From positions 1-57,096 of the forward strand of contig CAYSWS010000004.1 in assembly GCA_964434935.1 (NCBI GenBank): DNA of 57,096 nucleotides. The letters are read 5' to 3'. How positions within the stretch are numbered: position 1 is the first letter of the stretch; each line of letters opens with the position of its first letter. Under the pieces are notes generated by a model that did not search any database, had not been told where the DNA came from, and was given only the letters and a program-made list of their open reading frames with translations. The stretch comes from CAYSWS01 sp964434935. Its GTDB lineage: Bacteria; Patescibacteriota; WWE3; UBA101185; UBA10185. Positions 6,060-14,307 of the stretch are shown here, one piece after another. The position numbers and the translations under genes are program-made.

Positions 6060-7454
6060 TTATAAATACCTCTCCGGCAGACTATTTTCCAGCAACACAA
6101 CATCGCCTTCTTTTAAGTTCTTATCAACAAACCGGTAAACCTCCCTCACATCCCTCAACCTGATAATATTTTTCTTGTTAAAATTGTTATCAATTGCCCC
6201 GGCAGATATGCTGTCTGTTCGATCACTTTTTCCTATCAGCAGTATCAGATCGGCTGTTTTTGAAGTAATAAAGCCTAGAAACTTGTGCACGTCGCTGCTT
6301 TTATGGCCAATGCCTTCAATTCCGAGGGTGGCAATTACCTTTTTACCGTCGTACAGACTTAAAACGCCTAAAGCGTCTTTAAAACCGGAAACATTACTGC
6401 TCTGGGTATCATCCAACACGTCAATGTTTTTATAGCGTTTATATTCTAGCCTACCTGGAATTTGCTCCAGTTCTTCTATCTTTCTTACTAACTCATCAGG
6501 TTTTTCGCCTAGTTCCACAGCGCATATTATGCTAGCTAACAAATTACTGACATGATTTTTTCCTAGCAATGGCGAATGGAAAATGTACTCAGTGCCATTT
6601 ATTGTTAAAGTAAAATCCGATCCATGCGTACCTAGGTTAATGTCAGTTGCCAACACCACTTTTTGGCACAATTCGTTCTCTCTATTTTCCAGAGAATATC
6701 CTATCAACCTTGTAGGTAAAGCTTTTTTCAGTTTTTCATTCACCAGTTCTACATCCAGATTCACTATTCCCGTTCCCTCAGCTTCAAGGTTTTGTAAAAG
6801 TTCGAACATATGATCTACGGTTTTATCGATATTTTTGAAATGATCTAAATGGTGTTCATTAATACTGGGAAGAATTCCGAGGGATGGCTTTAGTATTTGA
6901 CAAAGCCTGGTTATCTCACCAATTTTTAGCTCACCAAATTCGCAAAGGAATATTTTGTGATCTGAGGTAAGCTTATTCTCTATCTCCTCCAGAGCGGACA
7001 TGAAAGTATCGTTTTCATTATCACTACTTATTGTATTTTGGGGTAGTAGCTGTTTTAAGATCTCTTTTATCGAAGATTTTCCCGAACTGCCTGTAATGCC
7101 TACCGTGACCAAATTAGGTAAAGAGGTCAATTTTTGGGAGACAGATTCGACTTTTTTCTTTTCCATCCTGATCTCCAACGGCCTGAAGGCCAGCTTTCCT
7201 ATCAACAAAAAGATAAATCGGAGCAGCCAAAGAAGAATTATTATTGGTGCAGCCAGATAATACGGGGTAAAAAAGATAAGTGCAGACGAGATAATTAGGA
7301 AAATAACCAGTGCCACAACTAGAACAAATCTGGCTTTGCCATCAAATTTTATTTTTCCCCGGCCTAGCTTTTTAAAATAACTTTTAAAGACTCTTTTTAC
7401 GAATCTGGTTGTTTCGTATCTTTCCAACTGGTAATAATATAAAAATCTAGTCAT
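6060..7454 (-). CDS. Membrane-anchored MurF-like Mur ligase
   Basis: 464 residues from ATG 7454 (GGAGAA lies about 9 bases upstream; a TTG directly before is possible). Residues about 40-100 contain two to three hydrophobic helices, absent from classical cytosolic MurF. Then follow the ATP P-loop VGITGSSGKSSIKE (about 117-130), the central NEHHLDHF motif (family GxxHLEHF), a nucleotide-binding domain and a C-terminal domain with DDTQSSNVSGFKDAL in place of the MurF DDSYNANPDSMKAAL. The intact P-loop predicts an active ATP-dependent amino-acid or dipeptide ligase, probably adding D-Ala-D-Ala to UDP-MurNAc-tripeptide. The altered SYNANP motif and the anchor leave room for another substrate. Confidence 0.75.
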   Translation of the reverse strand: MTRFLYYYQLERYETTRFVKRVFKSYFKKLGRGKIKFDGKARFVLVVALVIFLIISSALIFFTPYYLAAPIIILLWLLRFIFLLIGKLAFRPLEIRMEKKKVESVSQKLTSLPNLVTVGITGSSGKSSIKEILKQLLPQNTISSDNENDTFMSALEEIENKLTSDHKIFLCEFGELKIGEITRLCQILKPSLGILPSINEHHLDHFKNIDKTVDHMFELLQNLEAEGTGIVNLDVELVNEKLKKALPTRLIGYSLENRENELCQKVVLATDINLGTHGSDFTLTINGTEYIFHSPLLGKNHVSNLLASIICAVELGEKPDELVRKIEELEQIPGRLEYKRYKNIDVLDDTQSSNVSGFKDALGVLSLYDGKKVIATLGIEGIGHKSSDVHKFLGFITSKTADLILLIGKSDRTDSISAGAIDNNFNKKNIIRLRDVREVYRFVDKNLKEGDVVLLENSLPERYL

Positions 7455-7495
7455 CAAGGATTCTCCAAACGGTATTATATTAAATGTCCGGGCAA

Positions 7496-7537
7496 AAAGA
7501 AAACCGAAGCGATGGTTTTGGCTACCGCCTCGGTTTT
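7496..7537 (-). terminator. Rho-independent terminator after the 82-residue gene
   Basis: Read on the minus strand, AAAACCGAGGCGGTAG and its near-complement form a stem of about 16 bases with three mismatches around a short loop. TTTTCTTTTT follows on the minus side, and T-rich sequence is also present on the plus side, so it could work both ways. It begins about 20 bases past the stop codon at 7557 and isolates that gene from the MurF-like gene downstream. Confidence 0.65.
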
Positions 7538-7556
7538 TACGTTGTCATTCTCCACC

Positions 7557-7805
7557 TCATCTTATAAAGGTTTTTGGTGTGATCTCGCTGACGCTATCAG
7601 CACGCATTACAAACTGATTGGAAGGTCCAGGTAATCCCGGATGTTCGAAGTACCACATTCCGTTATCCTCAAGAAGTAATAGGTCACCTGTCCTTCCGTT
7701 TAATTTCCTCTTGATCTCGCCTCCGTTGCTCAACAAATATCTGGCAATTTCAATAAAAGGTACATCGCTCAGATCCCCGGGAAGTTCGTCTCTTTGTAAG
7801 CCCAT
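7557..7805 (-). CDS. Small conserved-looking soluble protein, unknown
   Basis: 82 residues. The start is supported by AAGGAG seven to eight bases before the ATG. The protein is charged and soluble with no signal peptide or membrane helix. The central part GGEIKRKLNGRTGDLLLLEDNGMWYFEH looks like a short beta-rich module, and PGLPGPSNQFV is glycine/proline-rich. I do not recognise a family. It has its own promoter (7849-7877) and terminator (7496-7537), so it is an independent transcription unit between two unrelated genes. That layout makes it a genuine gene and not a chance frame. Confidence 0.6.
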   Translation of the reverse strand: MGLQRDELPGDLSDVPFIEIARYLLSNGGEIKRKLNGRTGDLLLLEDNGMWYFEHPGLPGPSNQFVMRADSVSEITPKTFIR

Positions 7806-7848
7806 GATCTCTCCTTATTTACTCGTTGAGATTTAAGCAACTAAAATT

Positions 7849-7877
7849 AGAATAATTGCAAAGTCCCAAAATGTAAA
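7849..7877 (-). promoter_or_regulatory. Promoter of the 82-residue gene
   Basis: On the minus strand TTTACA (7877-7872) and TATTCT (7854-7849) are separated by 17 bases. The start point would be near 7842, giving a leader of about 37 bases carrying the AAGGAG ribosome binding site. Confidence 0.5.
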
Positions 7878-7900
7878 CAATTTTTTGTTGACCGTTACTC

Positions 7901-7909
7901 TGCTACAAT
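7901..7909 (+). promoter_or_regulatory. Extended -10 promoter, leaderless start of RNA methyltransferase
   Basis: TGCTACAAT (TG, one base, TACAAT) ends 7 bases before the ATG at 7917, so transcription should start at or one base before the start codon. No Shine-Dalgarno site is possible in that arrangement. Confidence 0.45.
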
Positions 7910-7916
7910 TAACAGG

Positions 7917-8780
7917 ATGGAGAAAAAGGATCTCTTTATTCAGAAAATCCAGAAAATGTTCGGCCCCAAGCATGTCCGGGTTCTCCAGCACATGTACAGC
8001 AGGCCCCCGCTCACTTTTAGGGTGAATACATCCAAGGTAAATCTAAACGAAGCACTTAGGGAATTAAAAAGGCAAAGATTTTTAGTCAAACCGGGTCCGC
8101 TAAGAGATAGCTTTATCGTTCTCAAAGAACCTGAAGACCTAAGGCTTTCTCACACCAGCTTAGCCGAAGAAGGCAAGATCTACATCCAAAACTTGTCCAG
8201 CATGGTACCGGTTTTTATGCTGGATCCGCAGGAAGGAGAGAGAATTTTGGATATGTGCGCTGCCCCCGGTAGCAAAACATCCCAAATGGCCGTCATGACC
8301 AGAGGGAATGCGCAAATAGTGGCTGTAGAGAACAACAAGAATAGGGTTTTTAAGTTGGAAGATAATTTAAGAAGGCAGGGCATCAAAAATGTTGAGGTTA
8401 TTTATAACTCGGGTGTAGGTTTAGAAAAAAAGTATGCACTTTTTACTGAGTATTTTGATAAGGTTCTTCTTGATGCCCCCTGTTCGAATGAAGGGTTGAT
8501 CTGTCTGACAGAACCTAGAACTTTTGAGTACTGGAATCCCAAGCAACCTAAAAAACTGGCTAAACTACAAAAAAAGCTTATTTCTTCAGCCATCAATATG
8601 TTGGCGCCCGGAGGCAGCTTGGTTTATTCGACCTGTACATTTAGCAAGGAAGAAAATGAGGAGATCGTGGCTTGGGTCTTGCAAAGATATAAGAATATGA
8701 GCATGCAGGAAGTTAAAAAGATCCTACCGGATGGGTTGTTTACTGGTTTTTTTGCTGCAAAGTTTGTAAAGCTTGAATAG
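7917..8780 (+). CDS. RsmB/NOP2-family RNA m5C methyltransferase
   Basis: 287 residues. It transfers a methyl group from S-adenosylmethionine to C5 of a cytosine in rRNA or tRNA. The SAM-binding motif ILDMCAAPGSKTSQMA (about 118-133), the motif IV cysteine in LLDAPCSNEG (about 183-192) and the catalytic TC pair in YSTCTFSKEENEEIV (about 238-252) are all present. An N-terminal segment (LTFRVNTSKVN) matches the RsmF-type PUA-like lead-in; the RsmB NusB domain is absent. The protein is shorter than RsmF (about 480), so the exact target is uncertain. The last 41 bases overlap the convergent TPR gene. Confidence 0.9.
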   Translation: MEKKDLFIQKIQKMFGPKHVRVLQHMYSRPPLTFRVNTSKVNLNEALRELKRQRFLVKPGPLRDSFIVLKEPEDLRLSHTSLAEEGKIYIQNLSSMVPVFMLDPQEGERILDMCAAPGSKTSQMAVMTRGNAQIVAVENNKNRVFKLEDNLRRQGIKNVEVIYNSGVGLEKKYALFTEYFDKVLLDAPCSNEGLICLTEPRTFEYWNPKQPKKLAKLQKKLISSAINMLAPGGSLVYSTCTFSKEENEEIVAWVLQRYKNMSMQEVKKILPDGLFTGFFAAKFVKLE

Positions 8781-10320
8781 ACTGGATAGCAGGTGCGTAG
8801 TTTGGCTCTATTTCCAAGGTTTTTTTGAAATATTCCATAGCTTGATCCGGGTTTCCCAGTTGATATTCGATGAGTCCAAGTTTATGCATAGATTGATAGA
8901 GACCGGGATTGATCTCAAGAGATCTGAGAAGTAGTTTTTTGGCGTCTTCATAATAACCAAGTTGCATAAGGGTGTTGCCCAGGTTATGTATGGCTTCAGA
9001 GTAGTAGGGATTCAATTCAATAGCCCTCTTGAAATGCCAGATAGATTTTTCCCAATCTCCCTCAACGCCGTATACGTCTCCTAAATTATTTTGGGCTCTG
9101 GCACTGTAGGGTCCCCTAGCCTCAGCCGAAAGCCACAGACTTTTTCTGGTTCTCCATTCCATGGCTCTGGCAATAGTTCTGCCCGAATAAGCTAGCATAA
9201 GGATCACCGTTAATATGACAGCCAGATTTTTAATATTGAATTTACGTTCCATATTCAAGATTAGCATGGCTATAAGGGTGGTAAAAATTCCCGTAGCAAA
9301 GTAAAGATACCGTTCAGCTACCATCCAGGCCACCAGCACAGGGCTGAAAACCGGCAAAATGGAAATGAACATCAAAATGATCATGCCTCCTATCAAACGG
9401 GTTTTTTTGTTGAACCATAAAGCAGCCGTAGCAGAGACAAGAGCTAGAGAGAAAATGATCATAATTCTATATTTGACCTTGGTCAGCGCCTCACCCTCGT
9501 GATAGATGGTAAGTTTTTTAGGGAAGAGCAGAAGCTCGGAATTGTTATAGATCGAATAAGGCAGCCTATTAATATACGGTGTGGAATCTGATGTATTTAG
9601 CCTGGCTACCCTTTCTGTTACCCTGGCATCTCCGCTGATGACAAAAAAGGAGATCAAGCCAATAAGAAATAGCGGTAAAATGGGAACTAGGGATTTGAAG
9701 TTATAGCCCCTCTCCAGTATAAAAAAATCAATTCCCGCCACGATAAAAGGTATGATCAGCACCCAATAATTAGGAAAAGTCATTGATATGAAGGTGAAAA
9801 ACGCAAACAAAGCTATCAGTACCTTCTTGTTCTTAGTTTTTTTATAGATGAGATACATAATAATGCTGATATTTAGATAGAAGGTGGACATAAGATAATT
9901 AAGGGCTGAGATCCAAATGACAGTTTCCGAGACTAGCGAGTGCACCAGATATATGCTACTGGAAATAGCGGCAATTTTCTTATTGAAGAGGTTATAAATT
10001 ATGAGAAAGAACAGTATTACGTTAGCAATATGGAATAGCAAAGAAAATATATGGAAAGGCAAAGGGTTTAGACCAAAGATGTTATAAATAGCTGAATAAA
10101 TTATTGATTGGTGATTAAGCGTGCCTAGTGCTTGATTAAAATCCTGGACTTGGGGATTTCTGACAATTCCTGGTATATCATCTGAAACAAACTCTCCTTT
10201 CAAGCTCCATCCAAAAACGGCAAAAGCCACCAATGCAAAAATGAAAAACAGAGGTATATTGGCTTTTAGTATGTTGATGATGTCTTTGAAGCTGCCCATC
10301 TTCAATTCTACTTGTTTCAT
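8740..10320 (-). CDS. TMTC-like polytopic membrane protein with C-terminal TPR repeats
   Basis: 526 residues. About residues 20-385 hold ten or more membrane helices. The first outer loop contains FVSDDIPGIVRNPQVQD, the DD-type loop of GT-C glycosyltransferases and of the eukaryotic TMTC O-mannosyltransferases. Three tetratricopeptide repeats follow (about 400-515: ARAQNNLGDVYGVEGDW, SEAIHNLGNTLMQLGYY, YQSMHKLGLIEYQLGNP). The layout suggests a protein glycosyltransferase or scaffold that uses a polyprenol-linked sugar. No partner is adjacent, but the glycan region is 25 kb away. It diverges from lepB with overlapping promoter elements and converges on the methyltransferase. Confidence 0.75.
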   Translation of the reverse strand: MKQVELKMGSFKDIINILKANIPLFFIFALVAFAVFGWSLKGEFVSDDIPGIVRNPQVQDFNQALGTLNHQSIIYSAIYNIFGLNPLPFHIFSLLFHIANVILFFLIIYNLFNKKIAAISSSIYLVHSLVSETVIWISALNYLMSTFYLNISIIMYLIYKKTKNKKVLIALFAFFTFISMTFPNYWVLIIPFIVAGIDFFILERGYNFKSLVPILPLFLIGLISFFVISGDARVTERVARLNTSDSTPYINRLPYSIYNNSELLLFPKKLTIYHEGEALTKVKYRIMIIFSLALVSATAALWFNKKTRLIGGMIILMFISILPVFSPVLVAWMVAERYLYFATGIFTTLIAMLILNMERKFNIKNLAVILTVILMLAYSGRTIARAMEWRTRKSLWLSAEARGPYSARAQNNLGDVYGVEGDWEKSIWHFKRAIELNPYYSEAIHNLGNTLMQLGYYEDAKKLLLRSLEINPGLYQSMHKLGLIEYQLGNPDQAMEYFKKTLEIEPNYAPAIQSIQALQTLQQKNQ

Positions 10321-10340
10321 AAACGTAATGTTATTATGAT
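10312..10340 (+). promoter_or_regulatory. lepB promoter (TTGTTT-17-TATGAT), leaderless
   Basis: TTGTTT at 10312-10317 and TATGAT at 10335-10340 are 17 bases apart. The -10 box ends 6 bases before the lepB ATG at 10347, so the mRNA would begin at the start codon. On the other strand CATAAT (10338-10333) could serve the TPR gene starting at 10320, so the two divergent -10 boxes overlap. Confidence 0.55.
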
Positions 10341-10346
10341 ACCACT

Positions 10347-10889
10347 ATGAAGAAAAGTCTTTTCGTCGAACTTATTGAAACTGTGTTATCAAGCCTTGTG
10401 GTGATATTTATCCTTTACACGACCATTGCCATACCGGAACAAGTACAGGGAGCCAGTATGGAGCCAAGTTTTTATAGTGGAGAACGAATATTAGTGGAAA
10501 AGATCACAAAATATTTTAAAGATTATGAGACAGGAGAAATAGTGGTGCTCCACCCGCCCAATGATAACAACGTGGATTTTATCAAAAGGGTCATTGCCGT
10601 CCCGGGAGATATTGTAAAGATCTACAATTGCGGTGTGTATATTAATCGGGATGGGCACAAATACAAACTAGAGGAACCTTATTTATTTATGGACACCTGC
10701 ACAGCCTCCGGAGGCAGGTTGGGTGAAGGGAGATCTTATAAACTCAACGAAAACGAGTACTTGGTCCTGGGGGACAACCGTACCAGGTCAGCAGACTCTA
10801 GGTCATTTGGATTTGTCACCAAGGATAGAATTGTGGGCAGGGTTGTGTTTAGATTTTGGCCTGTTTCTCAGATAGGCTACATCAATTAA
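10347..10889 (+). CDS. lepB: Signal peptidase I
   Basis: 180 residues. One N-terminal membrane helix (about 10-28) anchors the protein. The catalytic serine is in GASMEPSFYSGERILVEK (about 36-53), the general-base lysine in IKRVIAVPGD (about 78-87), and the conserved GDNRTRSADSRSFG box lies near residues 145-158. It removes N-terminal signal peptides from secreted proteins on the outer face of the membrane. Length is that of the short Gram-positive type. It is 101 bases upstream of rpoB but has its own promoter, and a separate rpoB promoter is present in the gap. Confidence 0.95.
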   Translation: MKKSLFVELIETVLSSLVVIFILYTTIAIPEQVQGASMEPSFYSGERILVEKITKYFKDYETGEIVVLHPPNDNNVDFIKRVIAVPGDIVKIYNCGVYINRDGHKYKLEEPYLFMDTCTASGGRLGEGRSYKLNENEYLVLGDNRTRSADSRSFGFVTKDRIVGRVVFRFWPVSQIGYIN

Positions 10890-10907
10890 AGAAAATACTA
10901 TAAACTA

Positions 10908-10936
10908 TTGACATATAAAATTTGATATGATAACTT
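10908..10936 (+). promoter_or_regulatory. Promoter of the rpoB operon
   Basis: A perfect -35 TTGACA (10908-10913), a 17-base spacer ending in TG plus one base, and TAACTT (10931-10936). The start point would be near 10943, leaving a leader of about 57 bases. This leader holds an 8-codon frame (10964-10990) that ends directly before the TTG at 10991. Confidence 0.6.
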
Positions 10937-10999
10937 ACGCTACGTTCGCTTGTTATTGAATTAATGGCCAAAAAGCGCTATATTTATTAATTGCAGCCC

Positions 11000-13900
11000 A
11001 TGAGACAATCATTTTCGAAACTAAAAAGAAATCTATCATTGCCTAATTTAATGGAGGTACAACTGGAGTCGTACGATTGGTTGATGAAGGATGGTATCAA
11101 GGAGATTTTGGACGAACTCGGCATAATTGAAGATTATTCAGGTAGAGGCTGGGTTGTAACCTTATCAGACCCCGAAATTGAAGTAGAAAATCTTTCCGTT
11201 GATGACGCCATCCACACAGGTAGGACTTATGATGCCCCTTGGTATTTGAAGGCCACGTTGGAAGATAAGCTGAATAAGAAGAAAAAGGAGCAGAAGATCT
11301 ATATGGGGGACATACCCCTCATGACAGATAGGGGGACTTTTATTGTTAATGGAGTTGAAAGAGTTATCATCAACCAGCTTATTAGATCAGAGGGCGTTCT
11401 CTTTACCGGAGAGATATCTCCCGTTACGGGACAAATGATGGGGGGAGCTAAAGTGTTACCAAAAAACGGTGCTTGGTTGGAAATAGAAACGTCCAGAAGT
11501 GGTGTAATTAACGTCAAGATCGACAGAAAAAGGAAAATGACCATAACTACTCTGTTAAGGATCTTTGGTTTGGCCACAGATGATGCTATCAGGGGTGCCT
11601 TCGAAACCGTGGAAACAAATCCTGAGATAAACTACACAGAGGCCACCTTGGCCAAAGACCCGGCAGATGATTTTAATGAAGCATGCCTGGAAGTTTATAG
11701 AAAGCAAAGACCCGGAGAGCCGTTGGTGCTGGAAAACGCTGTTTCTTACGTCAATGCCTTATTTTTTAATCCCAGAAGATACAGTTTAGGTGATGTGGGC
11801 AGATTTAAACTAAATCAGGAATTGGGTCATGATTTTCCTAACACTGAAGAATACAGGTTACTTCAATTGGAAGACCTTATTGCCATTATTAAAAGGATCA
11901 TAGAACTAAATAACGGTCTTGGTGAAGTTAGCGATGTTGATAATCTGGCTAATAGGCGAGTAAAAAGAGTCGGTGAGCTTTTACAATGGCAAATGAGGAT
12001 CGGCTTTTTACGTATGGAGAAAAATATTAAAGAAAGAATGACCATGCAGCCAAGGGAAGAGCTGCCTATGCCCGGAGTTCTTATAAGCCCCAGGGCAGTG
12101 GCTGCCAGCATTCACAGCTTTTTTGCCACCGGCCAGCTCTCTCAATTTCAGGATCAGCAAAATCCCCTAACTTCGCTAGCGCACTTAAGAAGATTGTCGG
12201 TTTTAGGTCCCGGAGGTCTGACCAAGGAAAGAGCCAGCATGGCTGTAAGGGATGTTCACTACTCATCTTTTGGCCGAATTTGCCCGGTGAGAACGCCTGA
12301 AGGCCCCAACATCGGTCTTATTAACTATTTGGCTATGTTTGCCAGGGTGAATAAATACGGATTTTTGGAAACACCCTACTTAAAGCTGGAAAAAGAAGAA
12401 AACGGCAAGATCCGTGTAACAGATGAAGTTGTGTTCTTAGCCGCCTACGATGAAGAGCAGGTCTATATAACAGATTCGTCGGTCAAAACTAATGATAAGA
12501 ACTATATTGTCGAAAATCAGATCCCTTTACGAAAAGCCGGCAACTTTATTTTAGGAGACCCCGCCCTGGCTGAGTACATAGAGATCTTGCCTAGCCAGAT
12601 TGTGGGTATAAGTGCCGGCCTCATTCCTTTCCTGCAAAATAATGATGTGGCTCGTGCTCTTATGGGTACCCAGCAGATGTCCCAGTCAGTGCCTTTAGTG
12701 AAGCCCGAAGCTCCTATTGTAGGCACCGGCATCGAAAGAGATATAGCTCTTAATTCCAACGCTGTTATTGTTGCTCAAGATAGCGGCGAGGTTGTTTACG
12801 CCGATGCCAACAGGGTAGAGGTCAAATATAAAAAAGAAGGCAAAGCCGTCTATAGTGCTATAAAGTTCCAGCAATCCAATACTAAAACCTGTTTTAATCA
12901 GTATGTACGGGTCAACATAGGCGATAAGATCAAGAAAGGCGATGTTTTAATAGAGGGTCCCTCGGCTGAGGATGGCGAGTTGGCTATTGGTACAAACATG
13001 AGGGCGGCTTACATGATCTGGGAAGGCTACGAATTTGAAGATGGAGTTGTTATTTCGGACAGATTGGTCAAAGAAGATACGCTAACTTCCATACATATTT
13101 CGGATCACGCCATACCCGTTCTGGAAACTAAGCTTGGGCCGGAAGAGATCACTAGAGATATTCCTAATGTTTCTGAAGAGGCCTTGAGGAATTTGGATGA
13201 AGAAGGCATAGTGGCTGTTGGTTCGAAGATCAATTCGGGCGATATCCTGGTAGGAAAAGTAGCTCCTAAAGGCGAAGCCGAGCTGTCGGCTGAAGAAAGG
13301 CTGCTCAGAGCTATATTTGGTGAAAAGGCCAAGGATGTCAGAGACAACTCACTTTACATGCCGCATGGCCAGCAAGGTGTGGTCATCGGTGTAAAGAGAG
13401 TGACCAAGGAAGAAAATGAGGATCTTCCCGCCGGTACCATCGAGGAGATCACGGTTTATGTAGCCCAGATGAAGAAGATAGAAATTGGCGACAAACTAGC
13501 AGGAAGACACGGAAATAAAGGTGTCATATCGGCCATCGTACCTGAAGTGGACATGCCCATGTTGGAAGACGGTACCTCCGTAGATATTGTTTTTTCGTCT
13601 GAGGCGGTCCTGAAAAGAATGAATGTAGGTCAGATATTGGAAACTTCGTTGGGCATGGCCGGGAAGAAGATGGGTAAAAAATATGAAGTACCCCTGTTGC
13701 AAGCCATTCCTGAAGAAGATATCCAAAAAGAACTTAAAGAAGCCGGTTTTCCCCAAAGCGGAAAGATGAAACTTATAGACGGGAGAACAGGAGAATACTT
13801 TGATAATGAGATCGTGGTGGGAAATTCTTATATTCTAAAACTAGTACACATGAGCGAAGAAAAAATGCACGCCAGATCTACCGGACCTTATTCCTTGATA

Positions 13901-14305
13901 ACCCAACAGCCTTTAGGCGGGAAGGCACAATTTGGCGGTCAGAGATTCGGGGAGATGGAAGTGTGGGCATTGGAAGCTTATGGTGCCGCCCATATTCTGA
14001 ACGAAATGTTGACCATAAAATCTGATGATCTTGTAGGTAGAACCCAAGCCTACAGCGCCATCATCCAAGGAAACGAGATCCCGGAACCTACCGTACCTGA
14101 AACTTTCAAACTGTTGGTCAGGCAGCTTAACGGTCTGGGTATGGGATTGGAGGCGTTGACTTCCGAAGAGGAAGCTGAAGGAGAAGCAGAGCCGGTGGAT
14201 ACAGGTGAGATCAATGAGGATGTGGTGGAGGCGATATTTTCCGGCAAGGACGACGGCATAGAAGAAGAACTCAAGGAAGAGATAGAGGAGAAAACTGAGG
14301 AATAA
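11000..14305 (+). CDS. rpoB: DNA-directed RNA polymerase subunit beta
   Basis: 1101 residues from ATG 11000 (TTG 10991 is an in-frame alternative). It forms the catalytic core with RpoC. The rifampicin-pocket/fork region is clear: GQLSQFQDQQNPL, then LAHLRRLSVLGPGGLTKE, keeping the Asp, His and Ser positions (E. coli D516, H526, S531) but with Gln at the M515 position. RICPVRTPEGPNIGLINYLA, GYEFEDGVVISDRLV (about 674-688), GRHGNKGVISAIVPEVDMP (about 838) and GGKAQFGGQRFGEMEVWALEAYGA near the C-terminus are diagnostic. It lacks the large E. coli lineage insertions. The acidic tail ends three bases before rpoC. It is not preceded by rplL, rplJ or nusG. Confidence 0.98.
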   Translation: MRQSFSKLKRNLSLPNLMEVQLESYDWLMKDGIKEILDELGIIEDYSGRGWVVTLSDPEIEVENLSVDDAIHTGRTYDAPWYLKATLEDKLNKKKKEQKIYMGDIPLMTDRGTFIVNGVERVIINQLIRSEGVLFTGEISPVTGQMMGGAKVLPKNGAWLEIETSRSGVINVKIDRKRKMTITTLLRIFGLATDDAIRGAFETVETNPEINYTEATLAKDPADDFNEACLEVYRKQRPGEPLVLENAVSYVNALFFNPRRYSLGDVGRFKLNQELGHDFPNTEEYRLLQLEDLIAIIKRIIELNNGLGEVSDVDNLANRRVKRVGELLQWQMRIGFLRMEKNIKERMTMQPREELPMPGVLISPRAVAASIHSFFATGQLSQFQDQQNPLTSLAHLRRLSVLGPGGLTKERASMAVRDVHYSSFGRICPVRTPEGPNIGLINYLAMFARVNKYGFLETPYLKLEKEENGKIRVTDEVVFLAAYDEEQVYITDSSVKTNDKNYIVENQIPLRKAGNFILGDPALAEYIEILPSQIVGISAGLIPFLQNNDVARALMGTQQMSQSVPLVKPEAPIVGTGIERDIALNSNAVIVAQDSGEVVYADANRVEVKYKKEGKAVYSAIKFQQSNTKTCFNQYVRVNIGDKIKKGDVLIEGPSAEDGELAIGTNMRAAYMIWEGYEFEDGVVISDRLVKEDTLTSIHISDHAIPVLETKLGPEEITRDIPNVSEEALRNLDEEGIVAVGSKINSGDILVGKVAPKGEAELSAEERLLRAIFGEKAKDVRDNSLYMPHGQQGVVIGVKRVTKEENEDLPAGTIEEITVYVAQMKKIEIGDKLAGRHGNKGVISAIVPEVDMPMLEDGTSVDIVFSSEAVLKRMNVGQILETSLGMAGKKMGKKYEVPLLQAIPEEDIQKELKEAGFPQSGKMKLIDGRTGEYFDNEIVVGNSYILKLVHMSEEKMHARSTGPYSLITQQPLGGKAQFGGQRFGEMEVWALEAYGAAHILNEMLTIKSDDLVGRTQAYSAIIQGNEIPEPTVPETFKLLVRQLNGLGMGLEALTSEEEAEGEAEPVDTGEINEDVVEAIFSGKDDGIEEELKEEIEEKTEE

Positions 14306-14307
14306 GT

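Noticed and set aside
7888..7893. TTGACC as a -35 box for the RNA methyltransferase
   Set aside because: The spacer to TACAAT (7904-7909) is only 10 bases, too short for a sigma-70 promoter; the extended -10 element alone is the better reading.
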